From Brumimicrobium glaciale (lineage in GTDB: Bacteria > Bacteroidota > Bacteroidia > Flavobacteriales_D > Crocinitomicaceae): a DNA stretch of 64,000 bases. Where the stretch lies: positions 1 through 64,000 of the forward strand of contig NZ_SETE01000005.1 in assembly GCF_004152935.1 (NCBI RefSeq). The letters run 5' to 3'. Positions 36,949-46,175 of the stretch are shown here, piece by piece. Under the pieces are notes generated by a model, which saw nothing but the letters and a program-made list of their open reading frames with translations, searched no databases and was not told the origin of the DNA. The position numbers were made by a program, and so were the translations under genes. Positions within the stretch are counted from its first letter, which is position 1. Every line of letters starts with the position of its first letter.

Positions 36949-37860
36949 ATGAGTTTTACTGTTACAATTTTAGGATCTGGAGCTGCTGTTCCCACATTAA
37001 AAAGAGGAACAACATCACAATTCGTAAGTTGTCAGCAACGTTCTATACTCATAGATTGTGGTGAAGGCACGCAAATTCAAATGCGTAAATTCAAAGTCAA
37101 ATTCCAAGGTATTCAAATTATTCTCATTTCTCATTTACATGGCGATCATGTTTTTGGACTTTGTGGTTTGATCAGCACAATGCAATTGTTGGGGCGAAAA
37201 GAAGCCATAATCGTAGTTGGCCCTGTTGGAATTAAGGAGTTTTTAATGAATCAATTCAAAATAACTGGATATTATAACGGTTTCCCTATTGATTTTAGAG
37301 AATTAGAACCTGAAACAAGTGGAATAGTATTCGAAGATAAGTGCGTTGAAATTCAAACTTTCCCATTGAGTCACCGCATTCAAACACAAGGTTATCGCAT
37401 TAATGAAAAGCCAGGGAAAAGAGGTTTGGACAAAGAAGCTTTTGATGAAACGGGAATTAGTACTTCTTACATTCAAAAATTAATCTCAGGAGAAGACGTA
37501 GTGGACAATGAAGGGAATATTGTTAAATCTGCGGATGTTACCTATTCACCAAAACCTACAAAGTCTTACGCTTTTTGTTCTGACACAGCTTATCATACAC
37601 CAATAATTGAGTCTATAAAAAATGTTGATTTACTTTATCATGAAGCAACATTTACAGATCATGAAAGTGAAAGAGCAACAGAAACTTTTCATTCTACAGC
37701 GAAACAAGCTGCTACAATTGCGTTAAAATCGAATGCCAAAAGACTGATTTTAGGTCATTTTTCGGCAAGATATAAAACATTAGAAATTCATAAGGAAGAG
37801 GCTCAAAGTATTTTTGAAAGGGTTTTTATTCCGGAGGATGGGGAGTTGTTTTATGTTTGA
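36949..37860 (+). CDS. rnz: Ribonuclease Z (tRNA 3' processing)
   Basis: A short-form RNase Z of 303 residues in the metallo-beta-lactamase fold. The zinc motif is SHLHGDH (H62, H64, D66, H67). Further metal ligands are expected at H in LSHRIQTQGYR, D in FCSDTAYH and H in LILGHFSARY. The enzyme cuts 3' extensions of tRNA precursors, useful in a genome where CCA is not encoded, as in the tRNA-His here. It follows the STAS gene after 4 nt. Confidence 0.95.
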   Translation: MSFTVTILGSGAAVPTLKRGTTSQFVSCQQRSILIDCGEGTQIQMRKFKVKFQGIQIILISHLHGDHVFGLCGLISTMQLLGRKEAIIVVGPVGIKEFLMNQFKITGYYNGFPIDFRELEPETSGIVFEDKCVEIQTFPLSHRIQTQGYRINEKPGKRGLDKEAFDETGISTSYIQKLISGEDVVDNEGNIVKSADVTYSPKPTKSYAFCSDTAYHTPIIESIKNVDLLYHEATFTDHESERATETFHSTAKQAATIALKSNAKRLILGHFSARYKTLEIHKEEAQSIFERVFIPEDGELFYV

Positions 37861-37861
37861 G

Positions 37862-37980
37862 GGATGCCGGTGGCATTGGAAGATTAACCGCAAAGTTAAA
37901 AGGAGAAAAAGCAAAGTTACGCAGAGAAGAAAAAAGAAAGGATGCCGATGGCATTGAGAGAAAAGTTACGCGGAGATGCG
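37862..37980 (+). repeat. Degenerate direct repeats downstream of rnz
   Basis: Two copies of GGATGCCG(G/A)TGGCATTG occur at 37862-37878 and 37940-37956, and two of AAAGTTACGC(A/G)GAGA follow each (37913 and 37962). They continue as A/G-rich sequence with AACCGCAAAG, a kind of interspersed repeat often seen between Bacteroidota genes. The open frame across it (37857-38057) is Arg/Lys/Glu-biased and is not called as a gene. Confidence 0.75.
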
Positions 37981-38053
37981 CGGAGGAGCAGAGATTCGCT
38001 GAGAAGAATAGAGTGAGAAGTTTTTGCGTTTGGTTTTACTTTATCAATATTTT

Positions 38054-38428
38054 TTAATAAGTTAAATAAACCAATAAATCCAGGATTATTAACGTCAAAA
38101 AAGAGAGTATTTGGAACGCAAATATCAGTTTATACTCATTTCTAATCTTTTCGATGATTTGATTATCCTTATTACTTTTGGACAATGCTGAAAACGGATT
38201 TAAATAGTGTAAATCTAATGCTTTCAAGTAAACAGACTCACTTTCAAACAAGTGTCTGTCAAGTCTTTCTATTTCCTTAGATAATTTCTCATATTTAAAC
38301 CAGAATAAAATTAGACAAGGAATAATCATCGTAAATATGACAAGTTCTACTCCAGTAATTTTTAAAAATATAAATAAAACATTTAAAGATAGAATAGATA
38401 AAAAAGCAAACCAATATTTAGACTTCAT
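38054..38428 (-). CDS. Small membrane protein of unknown function
   Basis: A 124-residue protein with two adjacent hydrophobic helices near the N terminus (about 5-25 and 28-45) and one at the C terminus (about 103-122). Between them lies a charged, helical segment (EKLSKEIERLDRHLFESES). No family was recognised. It is convergent with rnz and separated from the thioesterase by a CT-rich spacer (CTCTCTCTCT near 38472). The hydrophobic pattern and clean ATG support a real gene. Confidence 0.65.
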   Translation of the reverse strand: MKSKYWFAFLSILSLNVLFIFLKITGVELVIFTMIIPCLILFWFKYEKLSKEIERLDRHLFESESVYLKALDLHYLNPFSALSKSNKDNQIIEKIRNEYKLIFAFQILSFLTLIILDLLVYLTY

Positions 38429-38525
38429 CTGTTTTTTACAAATTTCTTATTTTAACGAAGGAGTTCTCCACTGCTCTCTCTCTCTCTCCCTGTAAATCCG
38501 TTCTCTTCACTCACTTTTGCTTTTG

Positions 38526-38969
38526 CTAAACATCGATATTTAGCGACTTAAACGCTTTCTCCGCCGGATAAGCATTAAAAGTCCCACTTGCTTTAGCAAC
38601 CAATACACCTTTTTGATTCGTCACTGCTGCTTCCACATACAACAAACGTTTTCCTGCAGAAATAACTTTTCCTATTGAGGTCAGCTTATCTCCAAGAACA
38701 ACTGGTTTTAAAAAATTGACTTGCAATTCTACTGTACTGACAACATTTCCATTTTGACCAGAAATTGTTAGTGCTGCAACACCAAGGGTTCCGTCAATTA
38801 ATCCTGCCACTACTCCACCGTGTGCTGCAATTGGAGTTGCTAAATGTTTTTCTTTGATTTCAAGTACGTATTTTGCTTCTCCTTCTTCTAAAACTTCTAA
38901 TTCCATTTCTAAGAATGCTCCAAAATTATTTGAAGCCTTGTACATATTCAATACCCTTTCGTCAATCAT
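38526..38969 (-). CDS. PaaI-like hotdog-fold thioesterase
   Basis: A 147-residue protein with the PaaI/YdiI signature AAHGGVVAGLIDGTLGVAAL and the later VELQVNFLKPV strand. These enzymes hydrolyse acyl- or aryl-CoA thioesters, and the physiological substrate is not evident. A candidate -7 box (TACTTTTG on the minus strand, 38985-38992) lies 15 nt upstream of the ATG. It is back-to-back with the plus-strand gene at 39088. Confidence 0.9.
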   Translation of the reverse strand: MIDERVLNMYKASNNFGAFLEMELEVLEEGEAKYVLEIKEKHLATPIAAHGGVVAGLIDGTLGVAALTISGQNGNVVSTVELQVNFLKPVVLGDKLTSIGKVISAGKRLLYVEAAVTNQKGVLVAKASGTFNAYPAEKAFKSLNIDV

Positions 38970-38984
38970 TGTTGAATTTTTCTA

Positions 38985-38992
38985 CAAAAGTA
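38985..38992 (-). promoter_or_regulatory. Candidate -7 box for the thioesterase gene
   Basis: Read on the minus strand this is TACTTTTG, an exact fit to TAnnTTTG, placed 15 nt before the start codon at 38969. Confidence 0.45.
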
Positions 38993-39035
38993 ATCGTTTT
39001 AATATGTGTTGTCCGGTTTAAAAGAAGAAAAAACT

Positions 39036-39043
39036 TAACTTTG
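39036..39043 (+). promoter_or_regulatory. Candidate -7 box for the gene at 39088
   Basis: TAACTTTG fits TAnnTTTG. A TTG at 39009-39011 lies 24 nt upstream, slightly further than the usual -33 spacing. Together with the minus-strand box at 38985 it forms a divergent promoter pair. Confidence 0.45.
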
Positions 39044-39087
39044 AAGGAGTAGTAAAAATAGAATTCAATTGAAGAATATATTGCATT

Positions 39088-39573
39088 ATGGGTTTATTTA
39101 ATCGAAATAAGAAAGACGATATGAAAGGTACACGTCAAAAGGCAACGAAGGTTGAAATTAAACCTTTTGAATATCATCCTAAAATTATTTTGGCCTGGGC
39201 AAAAGGGATTGAAGGTCATTCTGAATTGCTCAATTATTTACTTGAAAATGGTTATAAAGAATTAGTAATGGCCGCTCATGCTATTCGATTGAAAGAAAAA
39301 GCCAGAACTTGGCTCATGAAAAATGGATATCCACATGTGATGGCAATGATTAACGCAGCAGAAGGAAATCAGCAGGCTTTGCGCTGGTTGCAAGTCAACA
39401 ATTTTACCTTGTTTTATAACATGGCCATTGCGATTGATGGCGACGCTGAAGGTTTCAAATGGATCAATCAAAACAGTACACAAGAGTATTTTTTTCTCAC
39501 CCGAATCATCACTGATGTAAAGGACGAAATCGAAGAAGGACATAATGATGTCCATAAAAGAAGCACAGAGTGA
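39088..39573 (+). CDS. Helical protein of unknown function (161 residues)
   Basis: No family is recognised. After a basic N-terminal 25 residues the protein looks all-helical. It has three loosely similar segments of about 35 residues, each built around (K/R)xWL or LLxxxGY: SELLNYLLENGYKELVMAAHAI, KARTWLMKNGYPHVMAMINA and QALRWLQVNNFTLFYNMAIAI. This suggests an ankyrin- or HEAT-like repeat fold. It has no signal peptide. A candidate -7 box lies upstream, and the TsaC-like gene follows after 46 nt. Confidence 0.75.
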   Translation: MGLFNRNKKDDMKGTRQKATKVEIKPFEYHPKIILAWAKGIEGHSELLNYLLENGYKELVMAAHAIRLKEKARTWLMKNGYPHVMAMINAAEGNQQALRWLQVNNFTLFYNMAIAIDGDAEGFKWINQNSTQEYFFLTRIITDVKDEIEEGHNDVHKRSTE

Positions 39574-39594
39574 CGTGAATACAAATGAGTGTTG

Positions 39595-39602
39595 TATTTT
39601 TG
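39595..39602 (+). promoter_or_regulatory. Candidate -7 box for the TsaC-like gene
   Basis: TATTTTTG fits TAnnTTTG and ends 17 nt before the TTG start codon at 39620. A transcript from here would have a leader of only about ten bases. Confidence 0.45.
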
Positions 39603-39619
39603 TCAAAAATTAAAGTGCC

Positions 39620-40183
39620 TTGGAGAAATTAGTCAATATACATGATGCTGCTGAAGGTTTAAAAGCTGGAAAAACATTGCTTTATCCTACGGATACCGTT
39701 TGGGGACTCGGTTGTGATGCAAGTAATGAAGAAGCAATTCAAAAAATATTTGATGTTAAAAATCGACCAAAAGAACAATCCTTTATCGTATTGGTAGACA
39801 GTGTAGCCATGTTGGAGCGCTATGTTGCTAATATTCCAGAAGTTTGTTTTGACTTAATTGATTTTGCAGCTCGCCCGTTGACAATTATTTACGACGAGCC
39901 AATTAATTTACCGAAATCACTTTTGGCGGCTGATGGCACAATCGCTATTCGTGTAACAGAAGATATGAATTGTAAAAAATTGATTCAGCGTTTACGTAAG
40001 CCTTTGGTTTCAACAAGTGCTAACATTTCTGGTCAAGCCAATGCCAATAGTTTTGCTGAAATCAGTGATGCTATAAAAAAGTCAGTAGATTTAATTTTAA
40101 ATGAACGCCTTGAAGAGGTGATGCGCAAACCATCTTCTATTATAAAAGTGGGAAGTGATAACGGCGTAAAAGTAATAAGATAA
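39620..40183 (+). CDS. L-threonylcarbamoyladenylate synthase (TsaC/Sua5/YciO family)
   Basis: A 187-residue protein with the YrdC fold: LLYPTDTVWGLGCDA, KNRPKEQSFIVLV, IAIRVTED and LVSTSANISG. The family makes threonylcarbamoyl-AMP for the t6A modification of tRNA at ANN codons. The start must be the TTG at 39620 (MEKLVNIHD). A stop codon (TAA, 39611) lies three codons upstream, and the next ATG would delete the active-site strand. It could be the YciO paralogue rather than TsaC. It is followed by the helicase gene after 3 nt. Confidence 0.9.
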   Translation: MEKLVNIHDAAEGLKAGKTLLYPTDTVWGLGCDASNEEAIQKIFDVKNRPKEQSFIVLVDSVAMLERYVANIPEVCFDLIDFAARPLTIIYDEPINLPKSLLAADGTIAIRVTEDMNCKKLIQRLRKPLVSTSANISGQANANSFAEISDAIKKSVDLILNERLEEVMRKPSSIIKVGSDNGVKVIR

Positions 40184-40186
40184 GCA

Positions 40187-41506
40187 ATGAAATTCGAAGA
40201 TATAAAATTGACTAAGCAGCTATTAAACGCGCTTAATGAGCAAGGAATTACAGACATGACTCCAATTCAGGAGAAAGCCATTCCAAAAGTTTTGGCTGGT
40301 GATGATGTAATTGGAATTGCACAAACTGGAACGGGAAAAACATTGGCTTATTTAATTCCAATTTTGCGTGATTTGAAATTTTCAGACTCAACGCATCCAA
40401 GGGTTCTAATTCTTGTTCCTACACGTGAATTGGCTGTTCAAGTTGCTTCCGAAGTAGAGAAACTGACAGGATCTATGTCAACAAGAACAATTGCTGTTTA
40501 TGGTGGAACAAATATTAATACACAGAAAAAAGCTGTTTATGCTGGATGTGATATTATTATTGGAACACCAGGTCGACTTTACGATATTGCAATGACAGGC
40601 TTGTTGCGTTTGAAGGAAATTAAGAAAGTTGTTATCGATGAATGTGATGAAATGCTGAGTTTAGGATTTAGACCTCAAATTCAGCGTATTTTTGATTTAT
40701 TGCCAACAAAGCGTCAAAGTTTAATGTTTTCAGCAACGATTACCGACGATGTTGATGAATTAGTAGAAACATTCTTTAGAAAAACAGAACGTATTGTTGC
40801 TGCTCCATCAGGAACGCCATTACAGAAAATTAATCAAACTGCATTTGCTGTTACAAATTTCAATACAAAATACAATTTATTGAAACACCTTTTAACTTCA
40901 AATGAAGATATTGAGAAAACATTCATTTTTGTTAAATCGCGTGTTTATGCAGATATACTTTTCGCACGAATAGAAGAAGATTACCCAGAACAATACGGTG
41001 TTATTCACAGTAATAAATCTCAGAATTTCCGTTTGAGAATGGTGAGAGAATTCAAGGACAATAAACTACGTGGTATAGTCGCTACAGATTTGGTTTCTCG
41101 TGGTATTGATATTGAGAATGTGAGTCACGTAATCAACTTTGATTTACCGGATGACAAAGAACAATACATGCACAGAATTGGTAGAACAGGTCGTGCAGAA
41201 GCTGAAGGAAACACGATTTCATTTGTAAAGGAAGAAGATAAAAAAATCTTTGAGGAAATTCAAGAATTCATGAATTTAGTAGTACCTGTTTCAGCACTTC
41301 CAGAAGAAGTTGAAGCAACGACAGTATTGATTCCATTAGAAGAAGTTCCGGATATTCACGATGCGCCAACAATGTTGAATCCGAAGCACTCAATTGGCGA
41401 TGGAGATAAAGATCAAGCTTCTCCTTATGCTGAAAGAAGAAATATTCGTCCAATAGAAAAGAAATTGGAACGTAAAAAGCAACGTAAGAATAAACGTAAG
41501 AAATAG
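40187..41506 (+). CDS. DEAD-box-type ATP-dependent RNA helicase with DECD motif
   Basis: A 439-residue helicase. It has the Q motif (MTPIQEKAIP), Walker A AQTGTGKT (45-52), PTRELAVQ, TPGRL, motif II DECD (151-154) in place of DEAD, SAT, RGIDIE and HRIGRTGR. The C-terminal tail is basic (KKLERKKQRKNKRKK) and probably binds RNA. Family members remodel rRNA or mRNA, especially in the cold. The DECD variant is known from the eukaryotic UAP56 group and keeps the Asp-Glu needed for catalysis. The gene follows the TsaC-like gene after 3 nt and ends at an inverted repeat. Confidence 0.95.
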   Translation: MKFEDIKLTKQLLNALNEQGITDMTPIQEKAIPKVLAGDDVIGIAQTGTGKTLAYLIPILRDLKFSDSTHPRVLILVPTRELAVQVASEVEKLTGSMSTRTIAVYGGTNINTQKKAVYAGCDIIIGTPGRLYDIAMTGLLRLKEIKKVVIDECDEMLSLGFRPQIQRIFDLLPTKRQSLMFSATITDDVDELVETFFRKTERIVAAPSGTPLQKINQTAFAVTNFNTKYNLLKHLLTSNEDIEKTFIFVKSRVYADILFARIEEDYPEQYGVIHSNKSQNFRLRMVREFKDNKLRGIVATDLVSRGIDIENVSHVINFDLPDDKEQYMHRIGRTGRAEAEGNTISFVKEEDKKIFEEIQEFMNLVVPVSALPEEVEATTVLIPLEEVPDIHDAPTMLNPKHSIGDGDKDQASPYAERRNIRPIEKKLERKKQRKNKRKK

Positions 41507-41508
41507 TT

Positions 41509-41551
41509 TTTATACGCTACCAGGAGTTGTAAACTCGCGGTAGCGTATAAA
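41509..41551 (+). terminator. Two-part stem-loop after the helicase gene
   Basis: A perfect 13-bp stem (TTTATACGCTACC at 41509-41521 with 41539-41551) encloses a second small hairpin (GAGTT 41524-41528, AACTC 41532-41536). It begins 2 nt after the stop codon. There is no downstream T-run, so it may be a Rho-dependent or RNA-stability element rather than an intrinsic terminator. Confidence 0.55.
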
Positions 41552-41643
41552 TCGACTTCGTATTTAATAGTTATATAAAAATTAAGCTTTTGAATTAAAG
41601 AAAGTTATAAAATTAGAAGTGTTTTTTTGTTTAAATTTAACTT

Positions 41644-42828
41644 ATGAAACAAATATTACTACTTGCTTTATTGACATTGTTTTTTTCTTCTTGTAAACCT
41701 ATTCTTACAAATACTTTCGGTAGATATCAAGTCAAGAAAATGCACAATGGTGGAACTGTTTCTGCTACCAACTACACAGTAGAAGTTCCATTTAAAATTA
41801 TTAGTGGCCAAATCATTCTAAAGGTCTATGCTGATAAAAATGCCAAAACCCCATTAAACTTTCTTTTTGACACCGATTCCTATTCTGGTATTTCGATAAA
41901 AAAATACGAACAGTTTAAAGGTGATTTTGCGGACTTGAGAACGAAAAATTTCGACAATAACAAAGCAGCCACTGAAACCGAAGTGTATTTGGTTGAGAAA
42001 CTTTACATCGGTGATATTTTAGTTGAGAATTTCAAATTAACAGTGGATGAATATGTGAATAAAAATCTGGATGGCGTTATTGGAGCAGATTTCATGAAGG
42101 ACAAAATATTTACTTTCGATTTCCCGAATAACAAATTGCTTATTTCAGACATTTCTCCAGAAGAAAATGCCAATGATTATCCATTTGAACTTAAGAAAGA
42201 TTGGCGCAAAGTTTACAGCACCAAAATAAATATTGAAGGTCAAGAAATGAATTTTGTTTTTGACACAGGAAGGACTGGTTTCTTGGAAACGACCGATAAA
42301 TTTGAATTCATTGGCGATAAACAAACGTCATATGAATTAATTGGCAGAAACATAAAAGGTTATCAAAGTGGAACCGTCACTTATATTGAAACTCAAAACT
42401 TAGCTTTCAATAATTTTAAGGTTGACAACGCCATTATCATTAAAAGTTCAGATTATAATATCAATTCACTGGGAACAAAAATCCTAATGGACAACAAGGT
42501 TATTTTAGATTGTAATAAGATGCAAATGATGCTAAAATTAAAGGATGAAAAGATAAAATTAGCTATTAAAGACTTCCCTACTCACTCCTTTGCTTTTGGA
42601 TGGATAGAAGGATTAAAAGTTGTTCATAAGAAAGTTGAAGTTCTTGCGATTGATTTGGAACTATTTGATGAAATAATTCAGATCAATGGAAATGAAGTGC
42701 GAAACGATCAAGAAAAAGTAGCAGAACTCATGGAAAGCTTGAAAAATGAAAGAATTTGGTATTTGAAGATTAAACGGGACAATAGATTCATGGATGTTCA
42801 AGTTCCTCCAAGTATTTTGGAATACTAG
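41644..42828 (+). CDS. Aspartyl-protease-family lipoprotein with PDZ-like C terminus
   Basis: A 394-residue protein with a lipoprotein signal peptide (lipobox FFSSC, Cys17). Two retropepsin-like lobes are visible. The first has FLFDTDSYSG, where the usual catalytic DTG reads DTD. The second has FVFDTGRTGF with a normal DTG. The last 80 residues look like a PDZ domain (DLELFDEIIQINGNEVRNDQEKVAELM). Proteases of this type are common and poorly characterised in Bacteroidota. The protein is probably anchored in the envelope facing the periplasm. It appears to be a single-gene unit. Confidence 0.85.
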   Translation: MKQILLLALLTLFFSSCKPILTNTFGRYQVKKMHNGGTVSATNYTVEVPFKIISGQIILKVYADKNAKTPLNFLFDTDSYSGISIKKYEQFKGDFADLRTKNFDNNKAATETEVYLVEKLYIGDILVENFKLTVDEYVNKNLDGVIGADFMKDKIFTFDFPNNKLLISDISPEENANDYPFELKKDWRKVYSTKINIEGQEMNFVFDTGRTGFLETTDKFEFIGDKQTSYELIGRNIKGYQSGTVTYIETQNLAFNNFKVDNAIIIKSSDYNINSLGTKILMDNKVILDCNKMQMMLKLKDEKIKLAIKDFPTHSFAFGWIEGLKVVHKKVEVLAIDLELFDEIIQINGNEVRNDQEKVAELMESLKNERIWYLKIKRDNRFMDVQVPPSILEY

Positions 42829-42937
42829 GATCATGTTTTAACATCAGTTTTTTAGAAGATTATAATTAAAAATTGACTTCAAGTTTATTTTAGTATTCCA
42901 TTTTAATCATCTACATAAACACTGCAATCAATTTTTA

Positions 42938-42979
42938 ACCAAATTTCACATCGAAAAACCACCAAATTCACATCTAAAA
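42938..42979 (+). repeat. Direct repeat upstream of the Mrp operon
   Basis: ACCAAATTTCACATCGAAAA (42938-42957) is followed by ACCAAATTCACATCTAAAA from 42961, with start positions 23 bp apart, about two helical turns. It lies in the 263-bp leader before mnhA and could be a tandem regulator site. The rest of that leader shows no clear promoter match. Confidence 0.45.
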
Positions 42980-43091
42980 TCGCGGTAATTCGTATATTGT
43001 CACGCTAAACAACAAAGCTGAAAAATTGATCATCAATAAGCCTCTTAGAAAAGAGAAATTGACATAAAATCAAGTGTATATTTAATTAATT

Positions 43092-45401
43092 ATGACCGTA
43101 TTTTTATTTGTAATACTCGCTTCATTTCTTTTCTCACTCCTCTTATTTGGAATGGGTCAGAAGGTTTTTAAGCGAATGACATGGTTTGCGTCACTTTTGC
43201 CTATTTCATTGTTTCTCTACTTTTCTAGTTTTGCGAAACCAATTATGAATGGAGAAGTTTTCAATTTCTTTACCGCTTGGGTTCCTTCCATGAGTATCAA
43301 TCTAGATTTTCGACTTGATAATTTAGCATTGCTCTTCACCTTATTAATAACAGGGGTGGGAAGTATAGTTTTCCTGTACACCACTCAATACATGAAAGGA
43401 CATCCAAAATTGATGCGCTTTTATGTATTCCTTTCCATATTTATGGGAGCAATGTTGGGATTAGTCACTTCAAACAACATCATTACTCTATTCATTTTCT
43501 GGGAATTAACAAGTATCAGTTCATTCTTCCTTATCGGATTTAACAATACAGAATCTTCCTCCCGAAAATCAGCAATTATAGCGCTGAGCATTACTGGATT
43601 GGGAGGTTTAGCATTATTGGCATTTGGTGTTTTAGCAGGGCAATTAACAGGAACATATTCGATAGCAGAAATGCTTCAGTCTCCTGAAATATTCGCCAAT
43701 CATGAGTACACTGTTTATTTATTGATCTTTATTTTCTTAGCAGCTTTTACGAAATCGGCGCAATTCCCATTTCATTTCTGGTTGCCGGGCGCAATGAAAG
43801 CCCCTACTCCAGTTTCCACTTATTTACACTCTGCAACGATGGTAAAAGCAGGTATTTATTTACTCTTGCGTTTTACTCCACACTTTCAAAACAACTCTTA
43901 TTTCTTTACCACACTTTTAATAGTTGGAGCCATAACCATGTTGTATGCCGCTTTCCAAACATTATTCAAAACAGATTTAAAAGGAATATTAGCTTATTCT
44001 ACAATTGGAGCATTGGGAATCATGGTGTTTTTAATTGGAATTGGAACAAGCGCATCTATTACTGCAGCTATTGTATTTATTGTTGTTCACGCATTGTATA
44101 AAGCCAGTTTGTTCTTGGTTACAGGAACAATAGATCACCAAGCAGGAACGCGAGACATCACAAAACTAGGCGGATTAAGGAAAGTCTTAATGCCTTTGTC
44201 TATCGCAGGATTAATTGCTGCTTTTTCAAGTGGTGGATTCCCTCCAACGGTCGGTTTTATTGGAAAAGATTTGATTTATGAAGCTACGCTAAATGGCGGA
44301 TTAAATCCAACTGTATTGACCACAATGGCTGTATTAACCAATATTTTAATGGTTTTTGCAGGATTATTAGTGGGTGTTAAACCATTCACAGGAAAACAAC
44401 CAGTAGAATTAGGTCGAATTAAAAAACCACATTTCTTATTGTGGTTTATGCCTATGATTTTAGCCGCTTTAAGTTTGTTATTCGGACTTTTCCCAGCAAT
44501 GGTTGAAAGTTTATTCACACACAATATCACTCCACTTCTAACAGGAGAAGCGAGTCCACACTTGGCTATATGGCACGGATTTAATCTGATTATTTTGTTG
44601 AGTGCTATTACCATCGCAGGAGGAATCGCGCTTTACTTTTTATGGAAACCAAGTCATAAGAAAGAAAGTTCAATGATCAAATTTAATGTTTGGTCACCAA
44701 AAAGTTTAGCATTAAAATTCGCTGACTTATTTCAGAGGTTATCTTACTTTCTTACCCGTACATTCCAAAACGGTTATTTGCGTCGCTATGTTTTAATTAT
44801 CTTGGTGTTGTTAACGCTAGTATTTGGAGTTCACGTATTTGTAAATCCACGTATTTTCCTTTCAGTTAAAGAAATTAAAGAATTAAACTGGAATGAAATT
44901 GTGATTCTCGCCATGATGTTGGTTTCCGTCATTTTTACTGTATTTACAAAATCCCGACTTTCAGCAATTGCAGGAATGGGTGTTTTAGGTTATACAATGT
45001 GTTTAATCTTTGTGTTCTATGGCGCGCCAGATTTAGCAATGACACAATTCTCAATTGATACATTAACCGTGATTTTGTTCGTTTTGGTTCTCTATCGTTT
45101 GCCGAAATACCTGAAACTATCCAATAGAACCAATAGAGTTCGAGATGGAATTATCGCCACATCATTTGGAACATTCCTGGCATTCACGATTATTGAAATT
45201 ATGAATGAAACACCAATAAAGTCAACAACAGAATATTATGCAGAAAATGCTTATATATTGGCTAAAGGAAAGAACGTTGTGAATGTTATATTGGTCGATT
45301 TCCGTGGATTTGATACCATGATTGAAATTTCCGTATTGGCTATTTCAGCAATTGGTGTTTTCGCCTTATTGAAATTACACCTTAAAAAACACGAGAAGTA
45401 A
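43092..45401 (+). CDS. mnhA: Na+(K+)/H+ antiporter subunit A
   Basis: The largest Mrp subunit, 769 residues, related to NuoL of respiratory complex I. About 14 hydrophobic helices carry the proton-channel motifs: [44 protein letters not shown] and [16 protein letters not shown]. The C-terminal third adds the MbhD/MbhE-like part ([14 protein letters not shown]). Mrp complexes export Na+ or K+ in exchange for protons and support pH and salt tolerance. It is the first gene of a complete A-G set, and mnhB starts 1 nt later. Confidence 0.95.
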   Translation: MTVFLFVILASFLFSLLLFGMGQKVFKRMTWFASLLPISLFLYFSSFAKPIMNGEVFNFFTAWVPSMSINLDFRLDNLALLFTLLITGVGSIVFLYTTQYMKGHPKLMRFYVFLSIFMGAMLGLVTSNNIITLFIFWELTSISSFFLIGFNNTESSSRKSAIIALSITGLGGLALLAFGVLAGQLTGTYSIAEMLQSPEIFANHEYTVYLLIFIFLAAFTKSAQFPFHFWLPGAMKAPTPVSTYLHSATMVKAGIYLLLRFTPHFQNNSYFFTTLLIVGAITMLYAAFQTLFKTDLKGILAYSTIGALGIMVFLIGIGTSASITAAIVFIVVHALYKASLFLVTGTIDHQAGTRDITKLGGLRKVLMPLSIAGLIAAFSSGGFPPTVGFIGKDLIYEATLNGGLNPTVLTTMAVLTNILMVFAGLLVGVKPFTGKQPVELGRIKKPHFLLWFMPMILAALSLLFGLFPAMVESLFTHNITPLLTGEASPHLAIWHGFNLIILLSAITIAGGIALYFLWKPSHKKESSMIKFNVWSPKSLALKFADLFQRLSYFLTRTFQNGYLRRYVLIILVLLTLVFGVHVFVNPRIFLSVKEIKELNWNEIVILAMMLVSVIFTVFTKSRLSAIAGMGVLGYTMCLIFVFYGAPDLAMTQFSIDTLTVILFVLVLYRLPKYLKLSNRTNRVRDGIIATSFGTFLAFTIIEIMNETPIKSTTEYYAENAYILAKGKNVVNVILVDFRGFDTMIEISVLAISAIGVFALLKLHLKKHEK

Positions 45402-45402
45402 T

Positions 45403-45816
45403 ATGAAAAGTTTAATACTAAAAACCGTTTCAAAAACATTATTGCCTTTGCTGATATTGTTTTCTGTGTTTGTGCTTTTGCGTGGACACTATCTTCCTGG
45501 AGGAGGTTTTGTGGGTGGGTTAATTGCCGCAGTTGCATTTATTCTGCATGCTTTTGCTAATGGTTTACCAGAAACAAAAAAATTATTAAGAATTCATCCT
45601 GGTTTTTTAATTCCAATAGGATTAACAATCGCAATACTGAGTGCTTTAGCTCCAATCATTTTAACAGGAGATCCTTTAATGACAGGACTTTGGCAAGAAC
45701 AAGATGTACCTGTACTTGGAAAAATAGGAAGTGCTTTGTTTTTTGACATGGGCGTTTACTTTGTTGTTGTTGGTGTTTGTTTAACCATCATTTTTACTAT
45801 TTCAGAAAGCGTATAA
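45403..45816 (+). CDS. mnhB: Na+/H+ antiporter subunit B
   Basis: A 137-residue membrane protein with four helices and the MnhB signature [20 protein letters not shown]. It is part of the membrane Mrp complex and follows mnhA by 1 nt. mnhC begins 5 nt after its stop. The function rests on family and operon position. Confidence 0.95.
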   Translation: MKSLILKTVSKTLLPLLILFSVFVLLRGHYLPGGGFVGGLIAAVAFILHAFANGLPETKKLLRIHPGFLIPIGLTIAILSALAPIILTGDPLMTGLWQEQDVPVLGKIGSALFFDMGVYFVVVGVCLTIIFTISESV

Positions 45817-45821
45817 ATATT

Positions 45822-46175
45822 ATGGAAATACTATTAGCGATAATGACAGGAATACTTTACGCAGCCGGAATCTACCTGATTCTTCGCCGAAGTTTAGTAA
45901 AATTAATCATCGGAATTGTAATCCTTGGAAACGGAGTAAACCTTTTGATATTCTTGATGGGTGGATTGGTAAAAGGAAGACCACCATTAATCCCTGAAGA
46001 TGGAAATGCACTTGAAGGAATATATGCCGATCCAGTGCCACAAGCATTGATTTTAACAGCAATTGTAATTAGTTTTGGATTACAATCTTTTGCAATTGTT
46101 TTGATCAAGCGTGCCTACAAAGTCTTGAAAACAGACGATATTGATACCATGAATAAAACTGACGATATCACATGA
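45822..46175 (+). CDS. mnhC: Na+/H+ antiporter subunit C
   Basis: A 117-residue NuoK-like subunit with three membrane helices ([48 protein letters not shown]). I take the ATG at 45822 (MEILLAIM). The TTG-started frame from 45777 would overlap mnhB and add unconserved residues. Its stop overlaps the mnhD start by 4 nt (ATGA). Confidence 0.95.
   Translation: MEILLAIMTGILYAAGIYLILRRSLVKLIIGIVILGNGVNLLIFLMGGLVKGRPPLIPEDGNALEGIYADPVPQALILTAIVISFGLQSFAIVLIKRAYKVLKTDDIDTMNKTDDIT

Noticed and set aside
37857-38057. 66-codon open frame overlapping the rnz stop
   Set aside because: It is a read-through of degenerate direct repeats, starts with TTG and has an Arg/Lys/Glu-biased composition with no domain.
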